This document shows positions 1-8,689 of a DNA stretch of 64,000 nt, in pieces (the stretch's first letter is position 1; each line of letters begins with the position of its first letter). The notes under the pieces are model-generated. The model did not search any database, was not told the DNA's origin, and saw nothing but the letters and a program-made list of their open reading frames with translations. A program made the translations under genes and the position numbers. This DNA comes from Roseiarcus sp963833955 (GTDB lineage: Bacteria > Pseudomonadota > Alphaproteobacteria > Rhizobiales > Beijerinckiaceae): NCBI GenBank assembly GCA_963833955.1, contig CAWHZY010000018.1:62001-126000 (forward strand), read 5' to 3'.

Positions 1-46
1 CAAGCACGAAGTCGACTTCCTCCCGCCGCCCGAAGAGGCAAAGTGA
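1..46 (+). CDS. C-terminal tail of a gene entering from the left
   Basis: An open frame enters from the left edge and ends with TGA at 44-46; the last residues read PPPEEAK. Only 14 codons are visible, too few to identify the protein. The next gene starts 27 bases later on the same strand, so the two are probably co-transcribed, which hints that this is also an aromatic catabolism gene, but that is inference from position only. Confidence 0.45.
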   Translation, partial: KHEVDFLPPPEEAK

Positions 47-73
47 GCTTGCGCCGAAGGTAAGGGCAGACCC

Positions 74-1315
74 ATGAAAGTTCTCATTGCGGGCGCGGGC
101 CTTGGCGGACTGACGCTCGCGCTCATGCTTCACCGGCGAGGCGTCGAAAGCGTCATTTTCGAGCAAGCCTCGGAGATCCGGGAGGTCGGCGTCGGCATCA
201 ACATTTTGCCCCACGCGATCAAGGAGCTCGCCGCGCTCGATCTCCTGCCCAAGCTCGACGCCATCGGCATCCGCACCAAGGAGCTGCATTATGTCAGCCG
301 TCTCGGGCAGAAAGTGTGGTCGGAACTGCGGGGCACGGACGCTGGTTTCGACTATCCGCAGTTCTCGATCCATCGCGGCCGTCTGCAGAAGGCGATCCAC
401 GACGAAGTCATCGCCAAACTCGGGCCCGGCGCGGTGCGCACGGGGCTCAGGCTGCAAGGCTTCATGCAGGACGAGGGCGGGGTGGTGGCGCATTTCACCG
501 ACGCAAAGTCCGGGGTGAGCAGCGAGACTGTGCGCGCCGACGTGCTCGTCGGCGCCGATGGCATCCACTCCGTCGTGCGTCGCCATTTCCACCCGAAGCA
601 GGGTCGACCGAAATGGCAGGGGCTGATGCTCTGGCGCGGCGCCGCGGAATGGCCGAAGTTCCTGACGGGCGGGTCGATGTATATCGCTGGCGGCATGAGT
701 GCGAAGATCGCGCTCTATCCAATCGCGCCAGGGTCGACGCCTGACAAACGCCTCACCAACTGGGCGATCGTCTCGCGCATTGCCGATGGCGAGATCACGC
801 CTCCGCCGGTCGATTCCTGGTCGCGAATGGGACGCATGGACGAGGTGATCCCTTACGCCAGGCGCTTCAACGTTCCGGGCGTCGATGTCGAGGCTTTGGT
901 GCGCTCGACTTCCGTTTGCTGGGAATATCCCATGTGCGACCGCGATCCGCTGCCCCATTGGAGCTATGGCCGCGTCACGCTCATCGGCGACGCCGCCCAT
1001 CCGATGTACCCGGTCGGCTCGAACGGCGCGGCGCAAGCGATCCTCGACGCGCGCTCTCTTGCCGATTGGCTTCGGAAGGCCGACCACCCGATGCAGGCTT
1101 TGCACGAGTACGAGCGCGACCGCCTGCCCAAGACCGCGGAAATCGTGCGCCTCAACCGCAAAGGCGGGCCGGAGCGGGTGATCGACGAAGTCGAAAAGCT
1201 TGCGCCGGCGGGCTTCGAGTCCGTCGACCGCGTTCTGAGCCATGCCGAGCGCGAGGCGATCGTCAAGGGCTACGCCAGCAAGGCCGGCTTCATGCAAAGC
1301 CAGGTCAACAAGTGA
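74..1315 (+). CDS. FAD-dependent aromatic monooxygenase (group A hydroxylase family)
   Basis: Probable single-component flavoprotein hydroxylase of 413 residues that would use NAD(P)H and O2 to hydroxylate an aromatic acid in the cytoplasm. The three fingerprints of the family are present: the N-terminal dinucleotide motif GAGLGG (about residues 7-12), the DG motif VLVGADGIHS (about 155-165), and the GD motif TLIGDAAHPMYPVGSNG (about 300-318) that contacts the FAD ribityl chain. Length fits salicylate- and 3-hydroxybenzoate-hydroxylase relatives. The ATG at 74 has an AAGG/AGGG stretch upstream. It converges on the acyl-CoA ligase that ends 38 bases downstream, supporting a role in aromatic acid breakdown. 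The substrate cannot be read from sequence. Confidence 0.85.
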   Translation: MKVLIAGAGLGGLTLALMLHRRGVESVIFEQASEIREVGVGINILPHAIKELAALDLLPKLDAIGIRTKELHYVSRLGQKVWSELRGTDAGFDYPQFSIHRGRLQKAIHDEVIAKLGPGAVRTGLRLQGFMQDEGGVVAHFTDAKSGVSSETVRADVLVGADGIHSVVRRHFHPKQGRPKWQGLMLWRGAAEWPKFLTGGSMYIAGGMSAKIALYPIAPGSTPDKRLTNWAIVSRIADGEITPPPVDSWSRMGRMDEVIPYARRFNVPGVDVEALVRSTSVCWEYPMCDRDPLPHWSYGRVTLIGDAAHPMYPVGSNGAAQAILDARSLADWLRKADHPMQALHEYERDRLPKTAEIVRLNRKGGPERVIDEVEKLAPAGFESVDRVLSHAEREAIVKGYASKAGFMQSQVNK

Positions 1316-1353
1316 ACACGTCCTAAAGCGACGGCGCTGAAAGCGATGATCGA

Positions 1354-2974
1354 TCAAGAGAGAGATCTTAGCTGGAAGCGCTGGATCTTGCCTGTCTGCG
1401 TCTTCGGCAAGGCCTCCACGAAGCGCACCCTGCGCGGATATTTGTAGGGCGCAATGGTCGCCTTGACGTAGTTTTGCAGCCGCTCGGCAGTCGCGTCGTC
1501 CGCGAGAACGCCCGGCTTCAGCACGACGAAGGCGGCGACGATCTGCCCGCGTTCCTCGTCGGCAAGCCCGATCACCGCGCATTCGCTGACGCATTCGTGC
1601 GCGAGGAGCGCCGCCTCCACCTCGGGGCCGGCGATGTTGTAGCCGGACGAGATGATCATGTCGTCGTTGCGCGCGGCGAAATGGAAATATCCGTCCTCAT
1701 CCTGGCTGAATGCGTCGCCGGTGACGTTCCAGCCGTTCTGCACGTATTCCCGCTGGCGGGCGTCGGCGAGATAGCGGCAGCCGGTCGGGCCGCGCACGGC
1801 GAGCCGCCCAATCGTTCCGCGCGGAACGTCGTTGAAGTGCTTGTCGACGATCTTGGCTTCGTATCCCGGGACGGCCTTTCCGGTGACGCCTGGTCGTCGG
1901 TCATCGAGCCGGCAGCCGATGAAAACATGCAGCATTTCGGTCGAGCCGATGCCGTCGAGGATCGGCACGCCGGTGCGCTTCGTCCAGGCTTCGTAGATCG
2001 GCGCCGGAAGCGTCTCGCCCGCGGACACGGCCAGGCGAAGCGAGGAAAGATCGGCGCCCTCGTCCATCGCCGCGAGCATCGCGCGATAGGCGGTCGGCGC
2101 GGTGAAACAGACGGTCGCCTTGTAGGCTTCGATGATCTTGACGAGGTTCGGCGGGGTCGCGCTTTCGATCAGCACCGCGGAAGCGCCGAAGCGCAGGGGG
2201 AAGACGGCAAGTCCGCCCAATCCGAAGGTGAAGGCGATCGGAGGCGAACCGACGAACACATCCTCGGGCCGAACCTTGAGCACCTCCTTCGCATAGACGT
2301 CGGCGATGATGAGGATGTCGCGATGAAAATGCATCGTCGCCTTGGGCGAGCCGGTTGTGCCGGAGGTGAAGCCGAGCAAGCGCGACGTCGTCGCGCCCCG
2401 TGGGTACGGCGGCCAAGGTCACGGGCTTGTTGAGAGCGAGGCGGTCGAGCTCGGCGTCGTGATTGGCGGTGCCGTCGAAGCCGACGACGCTCTTGAGAAA
2501 GCCGCTCGTCTTGGCGCAGGCGACCAATTCGTCGAGGATCCGGGTGTCGCACAGCGCAAGGCCGATCTCGGCCTTGTCGACGATCTTGGTCAGCTCTCCG
2601 GCGCGGAGCATCGGCATTGTGTTGACGACGACCGCGCCCGCTTTCGTCGCGGCGAGCCAGCAGGCGATCATCGCGGGATTGTTGGCCGAGCGGATCAGCA
2701 CGCGATTGCCGGGCTTGACGCCATAATCCTCGATGAGCGCCCGGGCCAGCCGATTGCTCCAGTCGGCGAGCTCCTTGTAGGTGCGGCGCCGGCCATGGCC
2801 GACGAGGGCGGTACGGTCGCCGAAGCCGCGCTCGACCATGCGGTCGGTCAGCTCGACCGCGGCGTTCATGGGATCTGGATAGTCGAGCCCGTCGAGGCGA
2901 AAGTCCGGCCATTGGTCGGGCGGAGGCAGGTTGTCGCGCGCGAAACTGTCAGTATGGGCGGTGGGACCGAGCAT
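1354..2974 (-). CDS. Benzoate/2-aminobenzoate-CoA ligase family enzyme, reading frame interrupted once
   Basis: AMP-forming acyl/aryl-CoA synthetase of about 540 residues once the frame is joined. It activates a carboxylic acid, probably an aromatic one, through an acyl-adenylate to the CoA thioester. Visible motifs: the P-loop-like GFTSGTTGSPKAT, the GSTE adenine motif, the GDAFSQDEDGYFHF hinge region and the C-terminal catalytic lysine in PKTQTGKIQ. The N-terminal half is open from the ATG at 2974 to about 2380 and the C-terminal half from there to 1354. Removing one A from CAAG at 2378-2379 joins them exactly inside the ATP motif. I treat this as a sequence error, but a real pseudogene is possible. 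Convergent with the monooxygenase. Confidence 0.82.
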
Positions 2975-3749
2975 CGGTTCGTTCCTCCGTCGGACGCCCC
3001 TTCAGAAGCCCTTGCCCTCCGGCCCTGTCAATCCGCGCGAGTCTGCCTGCGCGCCGCGTGCGGCGCGGGCTTGCGCCTAGAGCCATGCGGATTTTGCATA
3101 GGTTGCTGAAAATAAAAGCAAATAAAAGCGGCATAAAAGAGCCTAAACGCTAGTAAAATCGCTAGCGTTTACTAGCGTTTATTTTTCCGAAATCGGGACT
3201 TTTCAATGAGTTACAGCCGATTGGAGCAGAGAAATCTCCCTCGATTTTCCGGGCCGACCCGAAACGCCGTGAATGCATACCTCGCTTCTCTCGTTTGCCA
3301 TCGCACGCGACCTAAGCCCAGATTCCCGGACAAGGGAACAATAGCACGGATTCCGTAGTTCAGAAAGAAATTAATGCGATTTCTATAATTTCGATGCAGC
3401 CGCGTCCCTGCGCTCCCTCAAAGGTCAAAGCGCTCGGGCAGCGGGAACATGGTCAGAAAGCGTTCCGCGAGCGGCTGCCGCCGACGCCCATGGACGTCGC
3501 CTTCGACCACAAGCGGCGGGTGTCGGCGCTATTCTCGCCGTCTGGCCGCGCGTGCTGTTCAGTCGGCCGGTCGGCGCCTTGCCTTAATTCGGGCGCGCGA
3601 ACGCCACGCGAGAAGGCTAATACAATCGTATTTTGCTCGACCGCTGGCGTCATTCCGGGGCGAAAAGCCTCTAAAGGCCCGCGTTTTTCGTCGTGGCCAT
3701 GGCGAAGCAATTCAGGGAATGTTGGGTATGCTCCACCCTGACGCAGCGC
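2975..3749. other. Intergenic region of about 775 bases carrying dyad repeat copy A
   Basis: No convincing gene. The open frames here have no family resemblance and poor start signals. The notable content is the AT-rich dyad element at 3111-3226; the rest is ordinary GC-rich sequence between the start of the ligase and the end of the cyclase gene, which both lie on the minus strand. Confidence 0.6.
3111..3226 (+). repeat. Dispersed dyad element, copy A
   Basis: The core is a perfect 14-base inverted repeat with left arm TAAACGCTAGTAAA (3144-3157), a 10-base spacer and right arm TTTACTAGCGTTTA (3168-3181). The right side holds two direct copies of CTAGCGTTTA (3162-3171 and 3172-3181); the left arm holds the same 10-mer inverted. 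A T-run and a block of about 38 bases containing GGACTTTTCAATGAGTTACA follow, to about 3220. AT-rich units of the type ATAAAAG precede the core. The same architecture occurs at 22.4 kb and, inverted, at 57.4 kb. Function unknown: a recombination site, protein-binding array or small mobile repeat are options. Confidence 0.75.
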
Positions 3750-5687
3750 TCACTCCTCCGGCATCCCGGCTTTGCGCAGGCCGTCGTACGACCGCTCGTT
3801 CGCCTCGACGCGGGGTGGACCGCCGCCCTGTGCAGAGTAGTACGCCTTAAATGCCGCGATCGTCTTGAGCGGCCCGGTCGAGGGCAGAGCGAGGTAGCGC
3901 TGCAGCGCCTCGCGCGCTTCGGCGTCATGACCGGCCAAGGCGAGCGCCGCGACAAGGGTCGCATGAATATACTGGACGTAATTCGGATTGATCGCGATCG
4001 CCTGGCGAGCCAGTTCAATCGCCTGGTCATAATTCTTCAGCCCGAAATTGGCCGACGCCTTGCCGCCATACAAATGGGCGAGGGACGGATCGTGCGGGCT
4101 CTCCCGAATCGCCTTGTCGAAATATTCAAAGCTTTTGTTGAATTCCCCGAAGCGCATGTAGTCGAAGCCAAGGTCTCGAGCGGCGTCCGAGTTGGACGGG
4201 TCCAGGGCGAGCGCGCGCTTGTGCTCCACGATGGCTTCTGGGAAGCGCGCCTGGATCAGCAGGACGAGGCCCTTCAAGTCGTGAATCGCAGTCCAATCTG
4301 GATCGAGGGCGAGCGCCCTCGACGTCAATTCGTCGGCCCGCTCGAGGTCGCCCCTGGGGTCGCCGGAAACGCCACTCATGGCCGGCAGGAAGAACTTCCA
4401 CCCCAATTGCGTCAGCGCACGGACATTATTGGGATCGACGGCGAGCGCCTGGTCGCAGAGCGCGTATGCCGCGTCCGCGTCCTTGCCGATCCCCCCGGCC
4501 TTCGAAGAACCCGCCTGGCATTGAAGAGCCAAGTCCTCAGCGTCGCGATTGACCGCCGGCGTCCGTTTGAGACGGGCGGCCTCGGCATCAGTGAGTTGAA
4601 GGTCGATTGCGTGTGTCAGATGCGTGACGATCGCGTCCTGCGTTTGCAACAGATCGCCGCGGGGCGTGTCGAATTGCTCGGCCCAGAGGTGAGCGCCGCT
4701 GCCGGCGTCGATGAGCTGGGCGTTGACCCTCATCCGATCGCCGCTCGGCTGCACCGAGCCTTCGAGAACATAGCGCACGCCCAGATCCTTGCCGATCGCC
4801 TTGGCGTCGATCGGCTTGCCCTTGAAGGTCATGGCCGTGTTGCGCGCGATGACGAAAGCGTCGCGGATGCGCGCAAGACTCGTGGTCAGTTCGTCGGTCA
4901 GGGCGTCGACGAGGTAGTCCTGCCCCGGATCGCCCGAGAGGTTGGCGAAGGGCAGCACGACGATGGAAAGCCGCGCGGCCTCGGCGGGCGCCTTCGCGGC
5001 GACGCTGGCGGGCCGGTTCGCATTGAGGAGCCACCACGCGCCGCACGCGATTACGATGAGCAGGCCCATGAGCGCGGCGGCGAGCGGGGCGAGCCCGAAA
5101 CGCCTCTTCCGCGGCGTGGGCGCTGCAGGCGTCACGGGTTCCGCCGGTTTCGCCTGCGCTGGGACGCCGACCTGCAACGCATAGACCCGGATCGGCTCGG
5201 CGATGTTCTTGAGTTTGGTCGGGCCGAGGTCGATTACGGCAAGGTCGAGCCGCCCCTTGACCTGGCGGTACGCGTCCTCAGACAGACAGATCGCGCCGGG
5301 CGCAGCGATCCCCTCGAGCCGCGCGGCGATATTGACGCCGTCGCCCATGAGATCGCCGTCCGCTTCTTCAACGACGTCGCCGAGATGAATGCCAATGCGG
5401 AAATCGATGCGCTTGTCGGGCTCGACGCCCGCGTTGCGCTCGACCATGGCGTGCTGCACTTCGATTGCGCAGCGCACCGCATCGACCACGCTCCGGAACT
5501 CGACGATGCTGCCGTCTCCGGTGCGCTTGACGATTCGGCCGTGGTGGACGGCGATCGTCGGATCGATGAGGTCACTGCGAAGGGCCCTGAGCCGCGCCAG
5601 CGTGCGATCTTCATCCGTTCCGGCCAGCCGGCTGTAGCCGACCACGTCGGAGACCAGAATCGCCGCGATTTTCCGGGCCTCGCTCAT
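3750..5687 (-). CDS. Class III adenylate/guanylate cyclase with TolB-like domain and TPR repeats
   Basis: A 645-residue signalling protein. Residues about 5-170 form a class III nucleotidyl cyclase catalytic domain: first metal Asp in VSDVVGYSRL, GDGSIVEF hairpin, IHLGDVVEEADGDLMGDGVNIAARLE with the Asn/Arg transition-state pair. A transmembrane helix follows at about 200-222. Next is a TolB-like segment (VVLPFANLSGDPGQDYLVDALTDEL, shown here in part, to about residue 370), then TPR-type helical repeats to the end (for example AIVEHKRALALDPSN). The expected product is cAMP; cGMP cannot be excluded. A paralogue of the same architecture lies at 35.6 kb. The start has GAGAGG upstream. A perfect dyad sits 126-158 bases upstream. 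Confidence 0.9.
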   Translation of the reverse strand: MSEARKIAAILVSDVVGYSRLAGTDEDRTLARLRALRSDLIDPTIAVHHGRIVKRTGDGSIVEFRSVVDAVRCAIEVQHAMVERNAGVEPDKRIDFRIGIHLGDVVEEADGDLMGDGVNIAARLEGIAAPGAICLSEDAYRQVKGRLDLAVIDLGPTKLKNIAEPIRVYALQVGVPAQAKPAEPVTPAAPTPRKRRFGLAPLAAALMGLLIVIACGAWWLLNANRPASVAAKAPAEAARLSIVVLPFANLSGDPGQDYLVDALTDELTTSLARIRDAFVIARNTAMTFKGKPIDAKAIGKDLGVRYVLEGSVQPSGDRMRVNAQLIDAGSGAHLWAEQFDTPRGDLLQTQDAIVTHLTHAIDLQLTDAEAARLKRTPAVNRDAEDLALQCQAGSSKAGGIGKDADAAYALCDQALAVDPNNVRALTQLGWKFFLPAMSGVSGDPRGDLERADELTSRALALDPDWTAIHDLKGLVLLIQARFPEAIVEHKRALALDPSNSDAARDLGFDYMRFGEFNKSFEYFDKAIRESPHDPSLAHLYGGKASANFGLKNYDQAIELARQAIAINPNYVQYIHATLVAALALAGHDAEAREALQRYLALPSTGPLKTIAAFKAYYSAQGGGPPRVEANERSYDGLRKAGMPEE

Positions 5688-5812
5688 GGCGCCCCTCTCG
5701 GAGTCGCCACATTAGCCCAAAACGCCCCTCCCAGTATGCCTGTTTCGGACGGGAAGGACCGCTCATGCGCGCATTCCTTCCGTATCGGGCGCCAACTGGG
5801 AAGGGCAGCAAC

Positions 5813-5845
5813 GGTCAAAACTGGTCAAACCGAGTGAGTTTGACC
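5813..5845. promoter_or_regulatory. Operator-like dyad upstream of the cyclase gene
   Basis: GGTCAAAC (5823-5830) and GTTTGACC (5838-5845) form a perfect 8-base inverted repeat with a 7-base spacer; a further direct half-site GGTCAAAA starts at 5813. No T-run follows on the minus strand, so it does not read as a terminator of the BON gene. Its place upstream of the minus-strand cyclase start suggests a transcription factor site. No matching regulator lies nearby. Confidence 0.4.
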
Positions 5846-5903
5846 CTCGAGCATGCTTACTGGATGCCAGCGTTCGCGGGCGGGACAGGCGGCGGGGTTG
5901 GCG

Positions 5904-6248
5904 CTAGTCTTGCGTCTCGCATGTGAGGCGATTGATCACCCCGGCGACGCCGGCGATCGTCCGGGCGTCCGCTTCGGCGCGTGCTTTCTCATATTCGCGC
6001 GTGACCCGACCGATCAGGATCACCCATCCGCGGGAGACGTTCACCTGCACACGGTCGCGTGGGACAGCCAGATCCCAATGCAGGGCCGTCATGACCGCGA
6101 GTTTAATCCGCTCGTCGCCTCGCCCTTGCCAGTTGTGCGTGTCTTCGGCTCCGAACTTGGATTCTGAGGAGGAGTGGGCTGGAGGGGCGCCAGGACCGGT
6201 GGCCTCGCTTGCTGGCGGGTAAGACTCTGCACCGGACATCGACTCCAA
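5904..6248 (-). CDS. BON-domain protein
   Basis: A 114-residue protein. The N-terminal 45 residues are low-complexity and polar; residues about 47-110 match the BON fold (RIKLAVMTALHWDL, then VQVNVSRGWVILIGRV, then AIAGVAGVINRL-like end), a small domain linked to osmotic stress and phospholipid or envelope binding. No clear signal peptide is visible, so location is uncertain. It sits upstream of the cyclase gene on the same strand. A near match to the EcfG promoter (GGAAC-N16-AGTT, minus strand, about 6299-6320) lies roughly 50 bases upstream, which would fit a stress gene but is not exact. Confidence 0.8.
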   Translation of the reverse strand: MESMSGAESYPPASEATGPGAPPAHSSSESKFGAEDTHNWQGRGDERIKLAVMTALHWDLAVPRDRVQVNVSRGWVILIGRVTREYEKARAEADARTIAGVAGVINRLTCETQD

Positions 6249-6378
6249 TTGAGGCCTCCTCTATCGCTTGCTTAAGAGAGCATCTCGCTCTGCCACAACT
6301 CGCGAGCAGCCGTTCGGTTCCATCGGGAAATGGACGTTGGGAAAAACGACATCGGGAATTACCTAGCGGAAGCGAGAA

Positions 6379-6403
6379 GGAACCGGACGTGCTCCCCGGC
6401 GTT
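6379..6403 (+). promoter_or_regulatory. Sigma EcfG-type promoter of glgX
   Basis: GGAAC (6379-6383), 16 bases, then CGTT (6400-6403). This matches the established alphaproteobacterial general stress promoter GGAAC-N16/17-CGTT exactly. The -10 element ends 48 bases before the glgX ATG. Confidence 0.7.
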
Positions 6404-6451
6404 GGTGGCGCATCGGCATAAGCGGCCCATGGACGCCGCAAGGGGGATGAG

Positions 6452-8581
6452 ATGGAAATCAGCGAAGGCAAGCCTTACCCGCTTGGCGCAACCGCGGATG
6501 AGAAGGGCGCGAACTTTGCTGTCTTCTCGGCCAATGCGACGAAGGTCGAGGTCTGTTTCTTCGACACCGACGGCAAGCGCGAAACGGGTCGCTTCGAATT
6601 GCCGGAGCGAACCGACGAGGTGTTCCATGGCCACGTGACGGAGGTCGGGCCGGCGACGCTTTACGGCTTTCGCGTACACGGCCCGTATGAGCCCGAGGCT
6701 GGCCACCGTTTCAATCCGAACAAGCTCATGCTCGACCCTTACGCCCGGGCGCATTCGGGAAAATTGACGTGGGATCCCGCCGTGTTCGGATACACGATCG
6801 GAGCTGAGGGCGATGATCTCACCTTCGACAAACGCGACAGCGCGCCCTTCGTGCCGAAGTCCGTCATCGTGGATCCGAATTTCGATTGGCATGGCGAATA
6901 TCGGCGTCGAAGCGTCCCCTGGGAGGGGACGATCGTCTACGAGACGCATGTCAAGGGCTTCACCAAGCTGCATCCGGAGGTCGACGAGAAGCTGCGGGGC
7001 TTCTACGCGGGCCTCGGCTCGAAGCCGGTTGTCGACTACATCAAGTCGCTCGGCGTCACGACCGTCGAACTGATGCCCATTCACACCTTCATCGACGACG
7101 ATTACCTGCTCGAGAAGGGCCTGAAGAACTACTGGGGCTATAACTCGATCGGCTTCTTCGCGCCGGATCCGCGCTACGCTTCCGACGTGCCCAACTCGCT
7201 GCGCGAATTCAAGGAGATGATCGCGCGCCTCCACGACGGCGGGCTCGAGGTGATCCTTGACGTCGTCTACAACCACACCGCGGAGGGCAACGAGCGCGGC
7301 GCGACGCTGTCGTTCAAGGGGATCGACAACAAGTCCTATTATCGGCTGATGCCGGACGAGCCGCGATTTTACATCAACGATACCGGCACCGGCAACACGC
7401 TCAACCTCAGCCACCCGCGCGTCATCCAGATGGTCGCGGACAGTTTGCGCTATTGGGTGACCGAAACGCGGGTCGACGGATTCCGCTTCGATCTGGGGAC
7501 GATCCTGGCGCGGGAGCCGGACGGTTTCAACACCGAGAGCGGTTTCCTTAAAGTCGTGGGCCAGGATCCGGTGCTCGCGGACGTCAAGCTGATCGCCGAG
7601 CCTTGGGACTGCGGCCCGGGCGGCTATCAGGTCGGCGGCTTTCCGCCCGGCTGGGCGGAATGGAACGACCGGTTTCGCGACGACGTGCGGGACTTCTGGC
7701 GCGGCCACGGGGACGCAAAGGCGCTCGCGCCTCGTCTTTGCGCTTCACCCGACAAGTTCAACTTTCGCGGCCGGAAACCCTGGGCGAGCGTCAATTTCAT
7801 CGCCGCTCACGACGGCTTCACGCTCAACGACCTCGTTTCCTACAACGACAAGCACAACGAGGCGAATGGCGAGGACAATCGCGACGGGAGCTCGGACAAC
7901 CGCTCATGGAACTGCGGCGCGGAGGGGCCGACCGACGACAAGGAGATTCAGACGCTGCGATGGCGCCAGCTCCGCAACCTTCTTGCCACGCTGATCCTGT
8001 CTCAGGGCACGCCAATGGTCTGCGCCGGCGACGAGTTCGGCCGAACGCAGATGGGCAACAACAACGCCTATTGCCAGGACGACGAGATCAGCTGGGTCAA
8101 TTGGGAAATGGATGAGGAGCGTCTGTCGCTCGTCGCTTTCTTCCGGCGCCTGACGTCGGCCTTTCACCTCTATCCGGTCTTGCGCCGCTCGCGGTTCCTG
8201 ACCGGTGAAATGGATCCGGACCTCGAAGTGAAGGACGTCACCTGGATCGACGCCAACGGCTCGGAGATGACGGACGAGGCGTGGGACAATGGGCAGCGCT
8301 GCTTCGGCATGCTCCTGGACGGCCGCGGGCAGGCGACCGGCATCAAGAAGCGTGGGTCTGACGTAACGCTGCTCCTGGTGTTCAACGCCCACCACGAGAC
8401 CGTCGAGTTCACCATGCCTCCCTGCTACGAAGCGGAGGGCTGGAAACGGCTCTTCGACACGACGGACCCGAAGCTGGAGGCGAGCCAACTCGATATCGGC
8501 GCCGTCTACGAAGCGACCGCGCGCTCCATGCTGCTATTCGAGCGCGTGCCTGAGAAGACGGATGGCCAGCCGGGCCAGTGA
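6452..8581 (+). CDS. glgX: Glycogen debranching enzyme GlgX/TreX (GH13)
   Basis: A 709-residue cytoplasmic glycoside hydrolase that cleaves alpha-1,6 branches of glycogen or maltodextrin. The N-terminal CBM48-like module (about 8-110, LGATADEKGANFAVFSANAT) is followed by the GH13 barrel: DVVYNHTAEG, the nucleophile Asp in VDGFRFDLGTIL, the acid/base Glu in LIAEPWDCG and the stabilising Asp in AAHDGFTLND. Length is typical of TreX/GlgX. It faces the treZ-treY pair, so released linear maltooligosaccharides would feed trehalose synthesis. The start is ATG in GGGGATGAGATGG context. Expression under the general stress sigma factor is inferred from the upstream GGAAC-N16-CGTT site. Confidence 0.95.
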   Translation: MEISEGKPYPLGATADEKGANFAVFSANATKVEVCFFDTDGKRETGRFELPERTDEVFHGHVTEVGPATLYGFRVHGPYEPEAGHRFNPNKLMLDPYARAHSGKLTWDPAVFGYTIGAEGDDLTFDKRDSAPFVPKSVIVDPNFDWHGEYRRRSVPWEGTIVYETHVKGFTKLHPEVDEKLRGFYAGLGSKPVVDYIKSLGVTTVELMPIHTFIDDDYLLEKGLKNYWGYNSIGFFAPDPRYASDVPNSLREFKEMIARLHDGGLEVILDVVYNHTAEGNERGATLSFKGIDNKSYYRLMPDEPRFYINDTGTGNTLNLSHPRVIQMVADSLRYWVTETRVDGFRFDLGTILAREPDGFNTESGFLKVVGQDPVLADVKLIAEPWDCGPGGYQVGGFPPGWAEWNDRFRDDVRDFWRGHGDAKALAPRLCASPDKFNFRGRKPWASVNFIAAHDGFTLNDLVSYNDKHNEANGEDNRDGSSDNRSWNCGAEGPTDDKEIQTLRWRQLRNLLATLILSQGTPMVCAGDEFGRTQMGNNNAYCQDDEISWVNWEMDEERLSLVAFFRRLTSAFHLYPVLRRSRFLTGEMDPDLEVKDVTWIDANGSEMTDEAWDNGQRCFGMLLDGRGQATGIKKRGSDVTLLLVFNAHHETVEFTMPPCYEAEGWKRLFDTTDPKLEASQLDIGAVYEATARSMLLFERVPEKTDGQPGQ

Positions 8582-8583
8582 TG

Positions 8584-8686
8584 CGGGTCGTCATTCCGAG
8601 GAGCGTAGCGACGAAGCCATCCAGAGAACGAAGGGCGTCGAGGACGCCTGTCTTTCGACGCCCTACTGCTGCTCGCGATGACGGTT
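8584..8686. repeat. Dispersed intergenic repeat of the CGTCATTGCGAG type, divergent copy
   Basis: Begins with GTCATTCCGAGGAGCG and ends with CTCGCGATGACGG, so the ends are complementary. Inside are the phrases GCCATCCAGAGAACGAAGGGC and TTTCGACGCC, shared with copies at 29.6 kb and 54.4 kb. This kind of short palindromic intergenic repeat is common in Rhizobiales genomes. It fills the gap between the convergent glgX and treY. Confidence 0.65.
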
Positions 8687-8689
8687 TCG

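Noticed and set aside
3144..3181. Dyad elements as Rho-independent terminators
   Set aside because: The hairpin plus T-run has a suitable upstream gene only at copy B. Copies A and C have no gene reading into them in that orientation, and the stem is AT-rich.
3394..3741. 115-codon open frame upstream of the cyclase end
   Set aside because: No recognisable features, atypical composition for a protein and no good ribosome site.
3693..5837. Very long open frame on the plus strand opposite the cyclase gene, and similar long antisense frames at 9412-11436, 11898-12995 and 44444-46189
   Set aside because: They are mirror frames of well-supported genes in GC-rich DNA, have no domain-like features and weak start signals.
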